Notes: generated by a model not told the origin, from the letters alone. A stretch of 64,000 nucleotides of DNA from Oryzisolibacter propanilivorax (GCF_900103645.1 NZ_FNHP01000002.1:1-64000); one strand, 5' to 3'; positions 19,202 to 28,932 are shown, counted from the stretch's first letter. Made by a program: numbers and translations.

Positions 19202-19249
19202 AACCGGGCTGCGACACCAGTCGCCATCCACACCCGGCAGGCAGGCAAC

Positions 19250-19289
19250 AAAAAACCGGCGCTCCTTTTCAGGAGCGCCGGTTTTTTTG
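19250..19289. terminator. Bidirectional intrinsic terminator
   Basis: An A-run, the stem CCGGCGCTCC (19256-19265), a short loop, the complementary arm AGGAGCGCCGG and a T-run lie between the convergent small membrane protein gene and pckG. A/T runs on both sides allow use in both directions. Confidence 0.85.
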
Positions 19290-19335
19290 CTGAGGGCCGG
19301 CACCGGGGGGCACCCGCCCCGCGTGCCGGCGCCGC

Positions 19336-21210
19336 TCAGGCGTGCTCGGCCAGGCGTTGCTGCAGGCGCTGCTGTGTCTGGCGCAGGGTTTCGGGCAGGC
19401 GCTCGCCCAGCTTATCGAAGTGCGCGGTGTGCGACTGCAGCTCGCCGTCCCAGGCGGCGCGGTCGATGCCGGTCACGCTGTCGAACTGGGCCGGCGTGAA
19501 GTCCAGGCCGCTCCAGTTGATCTCGGCGTATTGCGGCGCGATGCCGAACGGCGTCTCGCGGCCCGGCGCTTGGCCCTCGATGCGGTCGATCATCCACTTC
19601 AGCACGCGCATGTTCTCGCCGTAGCCGGGCCAGACAAACTTGCCGTCTTCACCCTTGCGGAACCAGTTGGTGGTGAAGATGCGCGGCAGCGTGGCGCCCT
19701 GCGCCTGCAGCTTGGCGCCCAGGTCCAGCCAGTGCTGGAAGTAGTCGCTCATGTGGTAGCCCATGAAGGGCAGCATGGCGAACGGGTCGCGGCGCACCAC
19801 GCCCTGCTGGCCGAAGGCGGCCGCGGTGGTCTCGCTGCCCATGGTGGCGGCCATGTACACGCCCTCGGCCCAGTCGCGCGCCTCGGTCACCAGCGGCACG
19901 GTGGACGAGCGACGGCCACCGAAGATGAGGGCGTCGATCTTCACGCCGGCCGGGTCGTCCCAGGCCGGGTCCAGCGCCGGGTTGTGCGTGGCGGCCACCG
20001 TGAAGCGGGCATTCGGGTGCGCGGCCTTGGCGCCGGTCTCCTTGGCGATCTCGGGCGTCCAGTCGCGGCCCTGCCAGTCGATCAGGTGCGCGGGCAGCGC
20101 GCCGGTGTCAGCCTCCATGCCCTCCCACCACACGTCGCCGTCGTCGGTCAGCGCGACATTGGTGAAGATCACGTCGCGCTGCAGGCTGAGCATGCAGTTC
20201 GGGTTGGTCTTCAGGTTGGTGCCCGGGGCCACGCCGAAGTAGCCGGCTTCCGGGTTGATGGCGCGCAAGCTGCCGTCGGCCTGGGGCTTGATCCAGGCAA
20301 TATCGTCGCCGATGGTGGTCACCTTCCAGCCGTCGAAGGCCGGCGGCGGCACCAGCATCGAGAAGTTGGTCTTGCCGCAGGCGCTGGGGAAGGCCGCGGC
20401 GACGTGGTACTTCTGGCCTTGCGGGTTCTGCACGCCCAGGATCAGCATGTGCTCGGCCAGCCAGCCTTGGTCGCGGCCCATGGTGGAGGCGATGCGCAGC
20501 GCCAGGCACTTCTTGCCCAGCAGCGCGTTGCCGCCGTAGCCCGAACCGTAGCTCCAGATCTCGCGCGTCTCGGGGTAGTGGACGATGTACTTGGTGGTCG
20601 GATTGCACGGCCAGCTGGTCTGGTCGGTCTGCCCTGCAGCCAGAGGCGCGCCGACGGTGTGCATGCAGGGCACGAACTCGCCCTCGGTGCCCAGCACGTC
20701 GTACACCGCGCGGCCCATGCGGGTCATGATCTTCATGTTCACCGCCACGTACGCGCTGTCGGACAGCTCGACGCCGATGTGCGCAATCGGGCTGCCCAGC
20801 GGACCCATCGAGAACGGCACCACGTACATGGTGCGCCCGCGCATGCAGCCGTCGAACAGCGGGCGCAGCGTGGCGCGCATCTCGCTCGGCTCCATCCAGT
20901 TGTTGGTCGGGCCGGCGTCATCCTTGTTTTTGGAGCAGATGAAGGTGCGGTCCTCGACACGCGCCACGTCGGACGGGTCGGACCAGGCCAGGTAGCTGTT
21001 CGGGCGCTTGGCCGGGTTCAGGCGCTTGAAGGTGCCCGCCTGCACCAATTGCTCGCACAGCTGGTCGTACTCCTGCTGGCTGCCGTCGCACCAGTGGATG
21101 CGCGCCGGCTTGCACAGCGCGGCCATCTCGGCCACCCAGGCGATGAGCCGGGCGTTCTTGACGTAGGAGGGGGCCTGGATGTCCAGGCCTTGCATGGTGG
21201 GTGCGTTCAT
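19336..21210 (-). CDS. pckG: Phosphoenolpyruvate carboxykinase (GTP)
   Basis: This cytosolic enzyme converts oxaloacetate and GTP to phosphoenolpyruvate, the entry to gluconeogenesis. The 624-residue product is full length for the GTP-dependent family. It has the kinase loop [19 protein letters not shown] (about residues 271-289) with the reactive cysteine, the substrate-binding [15 protein letters not shown] stretch, and the nucleotide region with [12 protein letters not shown]. The start at [12 protein letters not shown] is preferred because the 67-residue upstream extension is not family-like. Growth on acids, as suggested by the catabolic region, would require it. Confidence 0.96.
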   Translation of the reverse strand: MNAPTMQGLDIQAPSYVKNARLIAWVAEMAALCKPARIHWCDGSQQEYDQLCEQLVQAGTFKRLNPAKRPNSYLAWSDPSDVARVEDRTFICSKNKDDAGPTNNWMEPSEMRATLRPLFDGCMRGRTMYVVPFSMGPLGSPIAHIGVELSDSAYVAVNMKIMTRMGRAVYDVLGTEGEFVPCMHTVGAPLAAGQTDQTSWPCNPTTKYIVHYPETREIWSYGSGYGGNALLGKKCLALRIASTMGRDQGWLAEHMLILGVQNPQGQKYHVAAAFPSACGKTNFSMLVPPPAFDGWKVTTIGDDIAWIKPQADGSLRAINPEAGYFGVAPGTNLKTNPNCMLSLQRDVIFTNVALTDDGDVWWEGMEADTGALPAHLIDWQGRDWTPEIAKETGAKAAHPNARFTVAATHNPALDPAWDDPAGVKIDALIFGGRRSSTVPLVTEARDWAEGVYMAATMGSETTAAAFGQQGVVRRDPFAMLPFMGYHMSDYFQHWLDLGAKLQAQGATLPRIFTTNWFRKGEDGKFVWPGYGENMRVLKWMIDRIEGQAPGRETPFGIAPQYAEINWSGLDFTPAQFDSVTGIDRAAWDGELQSHTAHFDKLGERLPETLRQTQQRLQQRLAEHA

Positions 21211-21451
21211 GGAGCTACCTTGGAAGTGAAGAAACCGTCTTGTCCAAGGTGCCGGGGGATGCCGCCCGCGCGCGGCCTTGGAGAAAACGGCTTGCGGATT
21301 TCCGGGCCGCGGCAGCGTGCCGCACCAGGACCAAGCCTTCAACCGAACCGTCGATTCTAGGAAGGCACCTTGCACCTGTCTGTCGGACCAGGGACAAATC
21401 CATGCAAACAACGCATGGGTTTATGCGAACCACTGCCTTGAGTCGCCCATG

Positions 21452-21476
21452 AAAAAGCCCCGCAAACAGGCGGGGC
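21452..21476 (-). terminator. Intrinsic terminator
   Basis: Read on the minus strand, a GCCCCGC arm, a 6-base loop, a GCGGGGC arm and a T-run lie 22 bp past the stop of the 53-residue membrane protein gene. This supports that small gene being transcribed. Confidence 0.8.
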
Positions 21477-21498
21477 CGAGGTGCTTGCAGGCCGGTTT

Positions 21499-21660
21499 TC
21501 AGGCCATGTACACGGCGATGAAGGCCAGCAGGAAGATCATCGCCGCACCCACCGCGGGCACGACGAACGGGATCACGTTCACCACCGCCTCGACCGGGTC
21601 GGTGGCCTGGGCCACCTCGACATCGGCGGCGTTGGGAGCGAGGGCGGGATCGTGCGTCAT
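21499..21660 (-). CDS. Small single-pass membrane protein (53 residues)
   Basis: This short frame codes MTHDPALAPNAADVEVAQ, then an acidic stretch, then a strongly hydrophobic C-terminal segment (about residues 27-53, including VVPAVGAAMIFLLAFIAVYM). The ATG is preceded by AGGAGACC at good spacing, and an intrinsic terminator follows, so it is a real transcription-translation unit. It stands alone between pckG and ilvA. I do not recognise a family; a tail-anchored regulatory or respiratory accessory subunit is possible. Confidence 0.65.
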   Translation of the reverse strand: MTHDPALAPNAADVEVAQATDPVEAVVNVIPFVVPAVGAAMIFLLAFIAVYMA

Positions 21661-21854
21661 GGGGGTCTCCTGCTAGGTTGTCGGGTACCGGTCAGTGTAC
21701 CCAGGCGCCGCGAGGCGTGCGCGGCCGCCGCCCGGGGCCGTCCGCCTTGCCGTACATCTTCGGCACAGCACTGGCCATCGCTGCGGCTTGCGACTTGCAG
21801 CCGACCCCGAGCCGTAGTGCGCTGGCCCCTTCGCGCCCGCATCGCCAATAGACC

Positions 21855-23054
21855 TCAGTGCTCCTCGGCCTGCATGTCGGCGGCGCGCAACGCGGCCAGC
21901 ACCTGCTCGATGTGCGCACGCCCGCGCGTTTGCAGCACCAGCTCGATCTCCACGTTCTGCGCCGCCAGCATGGTGAAGGCGCGCTGGTGGTGCACCTCCT
22001 CGATGTTGGCACCGGCCTCGGCGACCGTGGCGGTGATGCGCGCCAGCGCCCCCGGCACGTCGCGCACGCTGACCAGCACGCGCGCCAGCCTCCCGGAGCG
22101 CACCATGCCGCGCTCGATGATGGCCGCCAGCAGCAGCGGGTCGATATTGCCGCCCGACAGCACCAGCCCCACTTTCTTGCCGGCAAAGCGCGCGCCGTGG
22201 CGGATCAGCGCCGCCAGACCGGCCGCGCCCGCGCCCTCGACCAGGGTTTTTTCGATTTCCAGCAGCATCAGCACCGCCTGTTCGATGTCACCCTCCTCGA
22301 CCAGCAGCAGGTCGTCCACCAGCCGGCCGATTGTCTCGCGCGTGATCTCCCCCGGCTGCCCGACCGCGATGCCTTCGGCGATGGTGGACGCGCCCTGCGC
22401 GTGGTGCGTGCCCTGCACCGCGTTCACCATGGACGGAAAGCGCGCCGCCTGCACGCCGACGATCTCGATGCCGGGCTTGATGGCCCGCGCCGCCGTGGCC
22501 ATGCCGGCCAGCAGCCCGCCGCCGCCCACCGAGACCACCAGCGCGTCCAGGTCCGGCTGCTGCGCCAGCATCTCCAGCGCCACCGTGCCCTGGCCGGCGG
22601 CGATCGCCGCGTCGTCGTACGGGTGGATGAAGGTCAGCTGCTGCTCGCGCGCCAGCCGGTCGGCGTGGGCACGGGCCTGCTCCAGGGTGTCGCCGTGCAG
22701 CACCACCTCGGCGCCGAAGCTGCGCGTGCGCTCGACTTTCACGCCGGGGGTGAAGCAGGGCATGACGATGACCGCGCGCAGCCCCAGGCGCTGCGCGTGG
22801 TAGGCCACGCCCTGGGCATGGTTGCCGGCGCTCATGGCCACCACGCCGCGCGTGCGCTCCTCGGGCGTGAGCTGGCTGAGCCGGTTGAACGCGCCACGCT
22901 CCTTGAACGAGGCGGTGAACTGCAGGTTCTCGAACTTCAGGAACACCTGCGCGCCGACGATCTGCGACAGCGTCTTCGATTCCACGCAGGGGGTTTCGAG
23001 CACCTGGCCGCGCAGGCGGTCGGCGGCGTCCTGGATGTCGTGCAGGGTCAGCAT
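21855..23054 (-). CDS. ilvA: Threonine ammonia-lyase (threonine dehydratase)
   Basis: This PLP enzyme converts threonine to 2-oxobutanoate. The 399-residue product has the PLP lysine K51 in FTASFKERGAFNR, SAGNHAQGVAYHA near residue 75, and the glycine loop SVGGGGLLAGM near 175. One C-terminal ACT domain (VLVSVRDVPGALARITATV) follows. A single ACT domain and this length fit the shorter threonine dehydratases, biosynthetic or catabolic. An in-frame ATG 9 bp upstream (23063) is an alternative start; neither has a clear ribosome binding site. About 190 bp separate it from the small membrane gene, without recognised features. Confidence 0.9.
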   Translation of the reverse strand: MLTLHDIQDAADRLRGQVLETPCVESKTLSQIVGAQVFLKFENLQFTASFKERGAFNRLSQLTPEERTRGVVAMSAGNHAQGVAYHAQRLGLRAVIVMPCFTPGVKVERTRSFGAEVVLHGDTLEQARAHADRLAREQQLTFIHPYDDAAIAAGQGTVALEMLAQQPDLDALVVSVGGGGLLAGMATAARAIKPGIEIVGVQAARFPSMVNAVQGTHHAQGASTIAEGIAVGQPGEITRETIGRLVDDLLLVEEGDIEQAVLMLLEIEKTLVEGAGAAGLAALIRHGARFAGKKVGLVLSGGNIDPLLLAAIIERGMVRSGRLARVLVSVRDVPGALARITATVAEAGANIEEVHHQRAFTMLAAQNVEIELVLQTRGRAHIEQVLAALRAADMQAEEH

Positions 23055-23095
23055 GCGGGGCATTGTCGCGCAGGCGCGAGGGCCCTCAGCGCGCT

Positions 23096-23150
23096 TCTTT
23101 TTCATAGCTAGAGGCGCTTTGTTCTTCAGGACATGGGCCGGTTTTGGCCC
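23096..23150 (+). repeat. Dispersed intergenic repeat, diverged copy 3
   Basis: Between the AidB-like gene and ilvA, the core TTTTTCATAGCTAGAGGCGC is followed by ACATGGGCC and a T-containing tail. It keeps the repeat order but is one of the more diverged copies. Confidence 0.5.
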
Positions 23151-23190
23151 AAAACTCCGGTTTTTCCGGCGCATACATCCGGATCGGCCT

Positions 23191-24858
23191 TCACGTCGGC
23201 AGCGCACGTTGCAGGATGGCGTCCACGTCCAGCGCGCGCGTGTCGATGGCGCCCGCCACACGCGCGCCCATGCCGGCGTCCCCCAGGCGCGTGGCGATGA
23301 AAGCATCGGCCATGCACGCCGGCGCGTGCCGGCGCAGCAGGCAGGCCTGCGCCAGCAGCACCAGCTGCTGCACCAGCATCCGGCCCAGGGCTTCCAGGTC
23401 GCCCGGCGGCAGCGCCAGCAGCGCCTGCACCTGCGCCAGCGCGGTGGCCAGGCGCGGCTCCTGGCGCGCCACGGGGATCAGCTCCTCCAGCAGCGCCTGC
23501 GCGGCCTCGGGCTCGCGCGCGAAGGCGCGCAGCACGTCCAGGCACATGACGTTGCCCGAGCCTTCCCAGATGGAATTGACGGGCGACTCCAGGAACAGCC
23601 GCCCGACGTGCCCGTCCAGCACATAGCCGTTGCCGCCCAGCACCTCCATGGCCTCGCCGGTCAGCTCCACGCCGCGCTTGCAGACCCAGAACTTGGCGGC
23701 AGGCAGCATCAGCCGGCTCCAGGCGCGCGCGGCCGCGTCGCCGCCGGTCTCCGCCTCGAAGGCCTGCGCCAGGCGCACCAGCAGCGCCAGCGCGGCCTCG
23801 CTCTCCAGCGCCAAGTCGACCAGCACGGCGCGCATCAGGGGTTGATCGGCCAGCGCGCGGCCGAAGGCGTGGCGCCGGCGCGCGTAGTGGATCGCCTGCA
23901 TGGTGGCCTGGCGCAGGATGGCGGCGCTGCCGGCGACGCAGTTGAGCCGCGTGTAGCCGGCCATCTCGATGATGGTCGGGATGCCGCGGCCCTCCTCACC
24001 GATCAGCAGGCCCCAGGCGTCCTGGAACTCGACCTCGCTGCTGGCGTTGCTGCGGTTGCCGACCTTGTCCTTCAGGCGCTGCACGTGCACCGCGTTGCGG
24101 CTGCCGTCCGGACGCCAGCGCGGCACGTAGAAGCACGCCAGCGGGCCGTCTGCGAAGCCAGTGCGCGCCACCACCAGGTGCGCGTCGCTGGTCGGCGCGG
24201 AGAAAAACCACTTGTGCCCGCGCAACAGGTATTCACCCCCGCGCCCGCCGCCGGCCAGCGGCGTGGCGACGGTGGTGTTGGCGCGCACGTCCGAGCCGCC
24301 CTGCTTTTCCGTCATGCCCATGCCGATCCAGACGCTAGTCTTCTGTAGCGCCGGCACGTCGCGCGGGTCGTAGGTGCGCGACAGCAGCCGCCCGCCCAGC
24401 TGCGCCCACAGCGCCGGTTCGCGGCGCAGCAGCGGAATGCTGGCCTGCGTCATGGTCGCCGGGCACAGCGTGCCCTGCTCGACCTGGCCGTGCAGATAGA
24501 AGCCCGCGGCCCAGGCCGTCCAGCGGCCGGCGCGCGCGTCCTCGAAGGGCAGCGCCACCAGGCCCTGGCGGCGGTACAGCGCCAGCAGTTCGTGCCACGC
24601 GGGGTGGAACTCGACTTGGTCGATGCGCCGCCCGCGGCTGTCGAAGCGGTGCAGCGCGGGCGTGTGGCGGTTGGCCTGCTGCGCCAGGGCGAAGGTGTCG
24701 GCGCGGCCCAGCTCGCGCGCGTAGGCGCCCAGGTCTTCGATCGCCCAGCCGGCGCTGACGCGCGCCAGCGCCTCGCGCAGCGCCGGGTCGGTGGCCAGCA
24801 GGTCGTAGTCGGTCAGCTCGGGGACCTGGTTGAAGACCTCGTGGGTGTGCCAGGACAT
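23191..24858 (-). CDS. AidB-like acyl-CoA dehydrogenase family protein
   Basis: This 555-residue flavoprotein has the larger, four-domain AidB layout. The N terminus WHTHEVFNQVPELTDYDLL is typical of the family. It continues with MTEKQGGSDVRANTT, GHKWFFSAPTSDAHLVVART, and C-terminal LEVLGGNGY-type and ESPVNSIWEGSGNVMCLD segments. E. coli AidB belongs to the adaptive response to alkylation; related proteins have isovaleryl-CoA dehydrogenase activity. The start MSWHTHE has an AGGAGACACGCT leader. alkB lies 3.4 kb away, but ada is absent from the window. Confidence 0.85.
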   Translation of the reverse strand: MSWHTHEVFNQVPELTDYDLLATDPALREALARVSAGWAIEDLGAYARELGRADTFALAQQANRHTPALHRFDSRGRRIDQVEFHPAWHELLALYRRQGLVALPFEDARAGRWTAWAAGFYLHGQVEQGTLCPATMTQASIPLLRREPALWAQLGGRLLSRTYDPRDVPALQKTSVWIGMGMTEKQGGSDVRANTTVATPLAGGGRGGEYLLRGHKWFFSAPTSDAHLVVARTGFADGPLACFYVPRWRPDGSRNAVHVQRLKDKVGNRSNASSEVEFQDAWGLLIGEEGRGIPTIIEMAGYTRLNCVAGSAAILRQATMQAIHYARRRHAFGRALADQPLMRAVLVDLALESEAALALLVRLAQAFEAETGGDAAARAWSRLMLPAAKFWVCKRGVELTGEAMEVLGGNGYVLDGHVGRLFLESPVNSIWEGSGNVMCLDVLRAFAREPEAAQALLEELIPVARQEPRLATALAQVQALLALPPGDLEALGRMLVQQLVLLAQACLLRRHAPACMADAFIATRLGDAGMGARVAGAIDTRALDVDAILQRALPT

Positions 24859-24956
24859 AGCGTGTCTCCTGCGTGCATGCATGCGATGCGCCGCAGTCTA
24901 GACAGGCCGCAGCCGGCCGGGCGGCACGCGCGCGACAGGCCCGGCCGGCGCCAGCG

Positions 24957-25021
24957 GTTTCAGGTCAAAACCGGCTCTGGTCCTTTGGATACGTCGGCCT
25001 TCAGCTACATATTCAATAGCA
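24957..25021 (-). repeat. Dispersed intergenic repeat, copy 4
   Basis: Read on the minus strand, the copy runs from GCTATTGAATATGTAGCTGA through GGCC and an AAAGGACC arm to AGAGCCGGTTTTGACCTGAA. It fills most of the gap between the homocysteine methyltransferase gene and the AidB-like gene. Confidence 0.65.
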
Positions 25022-25041
25022 ACACAGGCAGGGCGCTGGGC

Positions 25042-26076
25042 TCACGCCACTTCCAGCTGGAACAGCTTGCGCGTGCCCACTGGCGCCACCGCGCGGGCGA
25101 TCGCGCCGATGTGGTCCGGCGTGGTGCCGCAGCAGCCGCCGACAATGTTCACCAGCCCCTCGGCGGCGAACTCGTGCACCAGCCGGCTGGTGACCTCGGG
25201 CGTCTCGTCGAAACCGGTGTCGCTCATCGGGTTGGGCAGGCCGGCGTTGGGGTAGCAGCTGATGAAGGTGTCGGGCGCGGCGCGGTTCAGCTCCTGGATG
25301 TAGGGGCGCATCAGCGCCGCGCCCAGAGCGCAGTTCAGGCCGATGGACAGCGGCCGCGCGTGGCGCACGCTGTGCCAGAAGGCCGTCACCGTCTGGCCCG
25401 ACAGGATGCGGCCCGAGGCGTCGGTCACCGTGCCGCTGATCATGATCGGCAGGCACTCGCCGGTTTCCTCGAACACCTCGTCGATGGCGAACAGCGCGGC
25501 CTTGGCGTTCAGCGTGTCGAAAATGGTCTCGACCAGGATCACGTCGGCGCCGCCCTCGATCAGCGCGCGCGTCTGCTCGTGGTAGGCGGCGCGCAGCTGT
25601 TCAAAGGTCACGTTACGCGCGCCGGGGTCGTTCACGTCGGGGCTGATGCTGGCGGTTTTCGGGGTCGGCCCGAGGGCGCCAGCGACGAAGCGCGGCTTGT
25701 CCGGCGTGGAGAATTTGTCGCACGCCGCGCGCGCCAGCCGCGCGCTCTCCAGATTCATCTCGTAGGCCAGCTGGCCCATGTGGTAGTCGTCCTGAGCGAT
25801 GCTGGTGGCACCGAAGGTGTTGGTCTCGACCAGGTCGGCGCCGGCGGCGAGATACCCCTCGTGGATGTCGCGGATCACGTCCGGGCGGGTCAGCGACAGC
25901 AGCTCGTTGTTGCCCTTCACGTCGCGGGCGAAATCGGCGAAGCGCTCGCCGCGGTACTGCGCCTCGGTAAGCTTGAAGCGCTGGATCATGGTGCCCATGG
26001 CGCCATCGAGGATGGCGATGCGCTGCTCCAGGATGGCGGGCAGCTGCTGGGCACGGGTATAGGCGGGCAGGTTCAT
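25042..26076 (-). CDS. metH: Homocysteine methyltransferase module (MetH N-terminal part)
   Basis: This 344-residue protein corresponds to the first domain of cobalamin-dependent methionine synthase, which binds zinc-activated homocysteine. It shows [16 protein letters not shown] at the N terminus, [16 protein letters not shown], and the zinc ligands in GLNCALGA and [11 protein letters not shown]. The folate, cobalamin and activation domains are missing. In many Burkholderiales metH is split into two genes, and this would be the first half. The second half is not in the window. The start [10 protein letters not shown] is chosen over a weak upstream ATG. Confidence 0.85.
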   Translation of the reverse strand: MNLPAYTRAQQLPAILEQRIAILDGAMGTMIQRFKLTEAQYRGERFADFARDVKGNNELLSLTRPDVIRDIHEGYLAAGADLVETNTFGATSIAQDDYHMGQLAYEMNLESARLARAACDKFSTPDKPRFVAGALGPTPKTASISPDVNDPGARNVTFEQLRAAYHEQTRALIEGGADVILVETIFDTLNAKAALFAIDEVFEETGECLPIMISGTVTDASGRILSGQTVTAFWHSVRHARPLSIGLNCALGAALMRPYIQELNRAAPDTFISCYPNAGLPNPMSDTGFDETPEVTSRLVHEFAAEGLVNIVGGCCGTTPDHIGAIARAVAPVGTRKLFQLEVA

Positions 26077-26232
26077 GGGCGCCGATTCTAGGAAGGCCGC
26101 CATGCCCGTGCCGGGCGCCGTGGTTACACCTGCGAACAGGCCTTACCCCATCCGCGCCGATAGAGTGGCCGCACCGGCCCGTCCGGGCCGGCCGCGGCTT
26201 CGCTTCTTCCCCACGACAAGGAGACAGCAATC

Positions 26233-28215
26233 ATGGCGCATCCCATCCTCCCACTCTGGCCGGCGGCACCGCTGGCGGCCGCCCTGCTCGCCCTGGCGGG
26301 GTGCGGCAGCTCCGACAGCTCCGACGGCCCGCAGGCCGGCGCGGTGGTCGACACCAATCCCGACAGCTGCTCGGTGGTCTCCAGCAGCGGCCAGCCCATC
26401 GTCGTGGGCTCGGGCGTGGCTGGCGACCCGGCGGCGCCCGAGGCGGCCTCGGGCTACCGCCTGGGCTACAAGGCCAAGCATTCCAGCAAGTACATGGTGG
26501 TGGCCAACACCCCGCTGGCCACCAAGGCCGGCTGCGACGTCCTGCGCGCCGGCGGCAGCGCAGTGGACGCGGCGGTGGCCGTGCAGGCGGTGCTGGGGCT
26601 GGTGGAGCCGCAGTCCAGCACCATCGCCGGCAGCGCCTTCATGCTGCATTACGACGCGGCCAGCCGCAAGGTCGAGGCCTACGACGGGCGCGAGACGGCA
26701 CCCGCCGCCGCCACCGGCTACTACCTGACGCGCCAGAACCAGGCCGATGCCGGCTCCCCCGCGCCGCTGCCCAGCGCACGGCGCAGCGGTCGCTCGATCG
26801 GCGTGCCGGGCGTGATGCGCATGCTGGAGCTGGCGCACCGCGAGCATGGCCGGCTGGCCTGGAGCCAGCTGTTCGGCGAGGGCATCCGCCTGTCCACCGA
26901 TGGCTTTCGCGTGCCGCAGCGCCTGGCTGGGGCGATTGCCAGCAACGCCGCCAGCCTGGCGCTGGACGCCAACGCGGCGCAGACCTATTTCCTGCCCGAC
27001 GGCACGCCGCGCCCGGCGCTGTCGACCATGACCAACGCACCCTACGCCGCCACGCTGCGCGCGCTGGCCGACCAAGGCGCCGGGGCGCTGTACAGCGGCC
27101 CGATCGCCGAGGCCATCGTCGCCAAGGCGCGCCAGTCGGTGGGCGACGACGACGCGCGCACGCCCATCACGCCCAGCCTGATGACGCTGCAGGACCTGGC
27201 CGCCTACCAGGCCAAGAAGCGCGAGCCGGTGTGCAGCAGCTACCGCGCCAGCTACTACGTGTGCTCGATGTCGCCGCCGTCCTCGGGCGGCATCGCCATC
27301 GTGCAGGCGCTGGGCATTCTGGAGAACTTCAACCTGGCGGCCTACCCGCCGTCGCCGCCGCTCGACGAAGGCGGCGTGCCCAGCGTCATGGGCGTGCACC
27401 TGGTGAGCGAGGCCGAGCGCCTGGCCTACGCCGACCGCGACAAGTACGTGGCCGACACCGACTTCGTGCCGCTGCCCGGGCGCGGCGTGGCCTCGCTGCT
27501 GGACAAAAACTACCTGAAGGCGCGCGCCGCGCTGATCGATCCCAACCGCAGCATGGGCACGGCGCAGGCTGGCGTGTTCGACGCCGCCAGCGCGCGCCAG
27601 GCGCTGGACCGCACGCTGGAATACGGCACCACGCACTTCTCCATCGTCGACGCCTACGGCAACGTGGTTTCCATGACCACCACGGTGGAGTCCAGCATGG
27701 GCTCGTTCCACATGGTCGGCGGCTTCTTGCTGACCAACCAGCTGACGGACTTTTCCGCCCAGCCGCAGGACAGTGCCGGCCAGCCGGTGGCCAACCGCGT
27801 CGAGGCCGGCAAGCGCCCGCGCAGCACCATGGCGCCGACGCTGGTGTTCCGCGGCACCGAACCCGGCGACTTCCTGATGGCCACCGGCTCGCCCGGCGGC
27901 GGCAACATCATCCAGTACGTGCTGAAAACCGTGGTCGGCGCGCTGGACTGGCGGCTGGACGCGCAGCAGGCCACATCGCTGGTCAACTTCGGCGCCAGCA
28001 ACAGCCCGGTGACCAACGTCGATGGCTCCAACACCGCGCTGGACCTGACCGGGCTGGTCGAGGGCCTGAAGGCCAAGGGGCACCAGGTGTCCACGGCCGC
28101 GCAGTCCAGCGGCGTCTCGACCATCCTGCGCGTGCAGCGCGGCGGTCAGGCGCAGCTCGAAGGCGGCGTGGACCCGCGGCGCGAGGGCATCGTGCTGGGC
28201 GACGGCGCGCTGTAG
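26233..28215 (+). CDS. ggt: Gamma-glutamyltransferase, lipoprotein type
   Basis: This enzyme transfers or hydrolyses the gamma-glutamyl group of glutathione outside the cytosol. The 660-residue precursor should be cut autocatalytically before T466 in TTHFSIVDAYGNVVSM. SPGGGNIIQYV near the C terminus is the oxyanion/loop region. The N terminus carries a lipoprotein signal (ALLALAGC, lipidated C24), so the protein is membrane-anchored in the periplasm, which differs from soluble E. coli Ggt. AAGGAGACAGC supports the start. It is divergent from the homocysteine methyltransferase gene and complements gshA/gshB in thiol turnover. Confidence 0.92.
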   Translation: MAHPILPLWPAAPLAAALLALAGCGSSDSSDGPQAGAVVDTNPDSCSVVSSSGQPIVVGSGVAGDPAAPEAASGYRLGYKAKHSSKYMVVANTPLATKAGCDVLRAGGSAVDAAVAVQAVLGLVEPQSSTIAGSAFMLHYDAASRKVEAYDGRETAPAAATGYYLTRQNQADAGSPAPLPSARRSGRSIGVPGVMRMLELAHREHGRLAWSQLFGEGIRLSTDGFRVPQRLAGAIASNAASLALDANAAQTYFLPDGTPRPALSTMTNAPYAATLRALADQGAGALYSGPIAEAIVAKARQSVGDDDARTPITPSLMTLQDLAAYQAKKREPVCSSYRASYYVCSMSPPSSGGIAIVQALGILENFNLAAYPPSPPLDEGGVPSVMGVHLVSEAERLAYADRDKYVADTDFVPLPGRGVASLLDKNYLKARAALIDPNRSMGTAQAGVFDAASARQALDRTLEYGTTHFSIVDAYGNVVSMTTTVESSMGSFHMVGGFLLTNQLTDFSAQPQDSAGQPVANRVEAGKRPRSTMAPTLVFRGTEPGDFLMATGSPGGGNIIQYVLKTVVGALDWRLDAQQATSLVNFGASNSPVTNVDGSNTALDLTGLVEGLKAKGHQVSTAAQSSGVSTILRVQRGGQAQLEGGVDPRREGIVLGDGAL

Positions 28216-28263
28216 CGCCCGGGCTGGCGGCAGCGGCGCAAGGCGCCGCCGCCAGCCTGTCAC

Positions 28264-28932
28264 TCAGGCGCGCGCGGGGTCGTAGCGCGTGCGCGCCAAG
28301 CGGAAGGTGAGGTTCCAGCGCTCGGCGCCCAGCAGCGGGTGCCGGCCGTCGGCCAGCCGGTTCACGCCGTGGTAAGTCATGCGCGACGGGCCGCCCCAGA
28401 CCAGCACGTCGCCGTGCTGCAGCAGCACGCGCCGCACCGGGTCCTGGCGGCGCAGGCCGCCCCACAGGAAGGTCGCCGGCAGGCCCAGCGAGACCGAGAC
28501 GATGGGCGCGGACAGGTCTTGCTCGTCCTCGTCGCGGTGCAGCGTGAGCCGGTTGCCCGGCCGATAGCGGTTCATCAGGCAGGCGTCGGGCACGAAGCCG
28601 GGATGGCCCGCCGCGGCGGCTGCCGCGCTGGCCTGCGCGCGCAGCCATTCGGGCATCGCCGGCCAGGGCCGGCCCGAGGCCGGGTCCAGCGCGGCGTAGT
28701 GGTAGCGGCGCGCATCCGACACCCAGCCCCAGCCGCCGCAGTTGGTCATCTGCACCGACAGCGGCGCGCCGCCCGGGCGCACCATGGTGCGAAACGGCGC
28801 CTGCGCGGCGATGGCCGCCACCTGCGCCACCCACTCAGGCGCATGCGCGCGCGCCCAGCCGCGCAGCAGCACGGCGCCGTCGGCGAGGGGCTCGGCATGG
28901 GGCGCGGGCGGGTCGAACAGTTCAAGCGTCAT
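28264..28932 (-). CDS. alkB: Alpha-ketoglutarate-dependent DNA repair dioxygenase AlkB
   Basis: This Fe(II)/2-oxoglutarate enzyme oxidatively removes methyl groups from 1-methyladenine and 3-methylcytosine. The 222-residue product is co-linear with E. coli AlkB. The iron ligands are H132 and D134 (LTLHRDEDEQDL) and H188 (MTYHGVNRL), with the 2-oxoglutarate arginine in WNLTFRLARTR. The start at MTLELFD matches the family; the long upstream frame does not. It converges on ggt with a 48-bp gap. The AidB-like gene lies on the same strand 3.4 kb away. Confidence 0.94.
   Translation of the reverse strand: MTLELFDPPAPHAEPLADGAVLLRGWARAHAPEWVAQVAAIAAQAPFRTMVRPGGAPLSVQMTNCGGWGWVSDARRYHYAALDPASGRPWPAMPEWLRAQASAAAAAAGHPGFVPDACLMNRYRPGNRLTLHRDEDEQDLSAPIVSVSLGLPATFLWGGLRRQDPVRRVLLQHGDVLVWGGPSRMTYHGVNRLADGRHPLLGAERWNLTFRLARTRYDPARA

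Noticed and set aside
21661-21854. Minus-strand frame ending near 21692 that reads on from the ilvA 3' region
   Set aside because: It is a different frame from ilvA with no own ribosome binding site; the tail (VPKMYGKADGPGRRPR...) shows no recognisable family, so it was not called.
26077-26232. Possible cobalamin or SAM riboswitch before the MetH module
   Set aside because: The 155-bp divergent gap with ggt is too short for a cobalamin riboswitch, and no B12-box or SAM-box motif was seen.
26143-28263. 706-codon minus-strand frame
   Set aside because: It is a shadow of ggt on the opposite strand; the composition is low-complexity Ala/Arg/Gly/His and no family features are seen.
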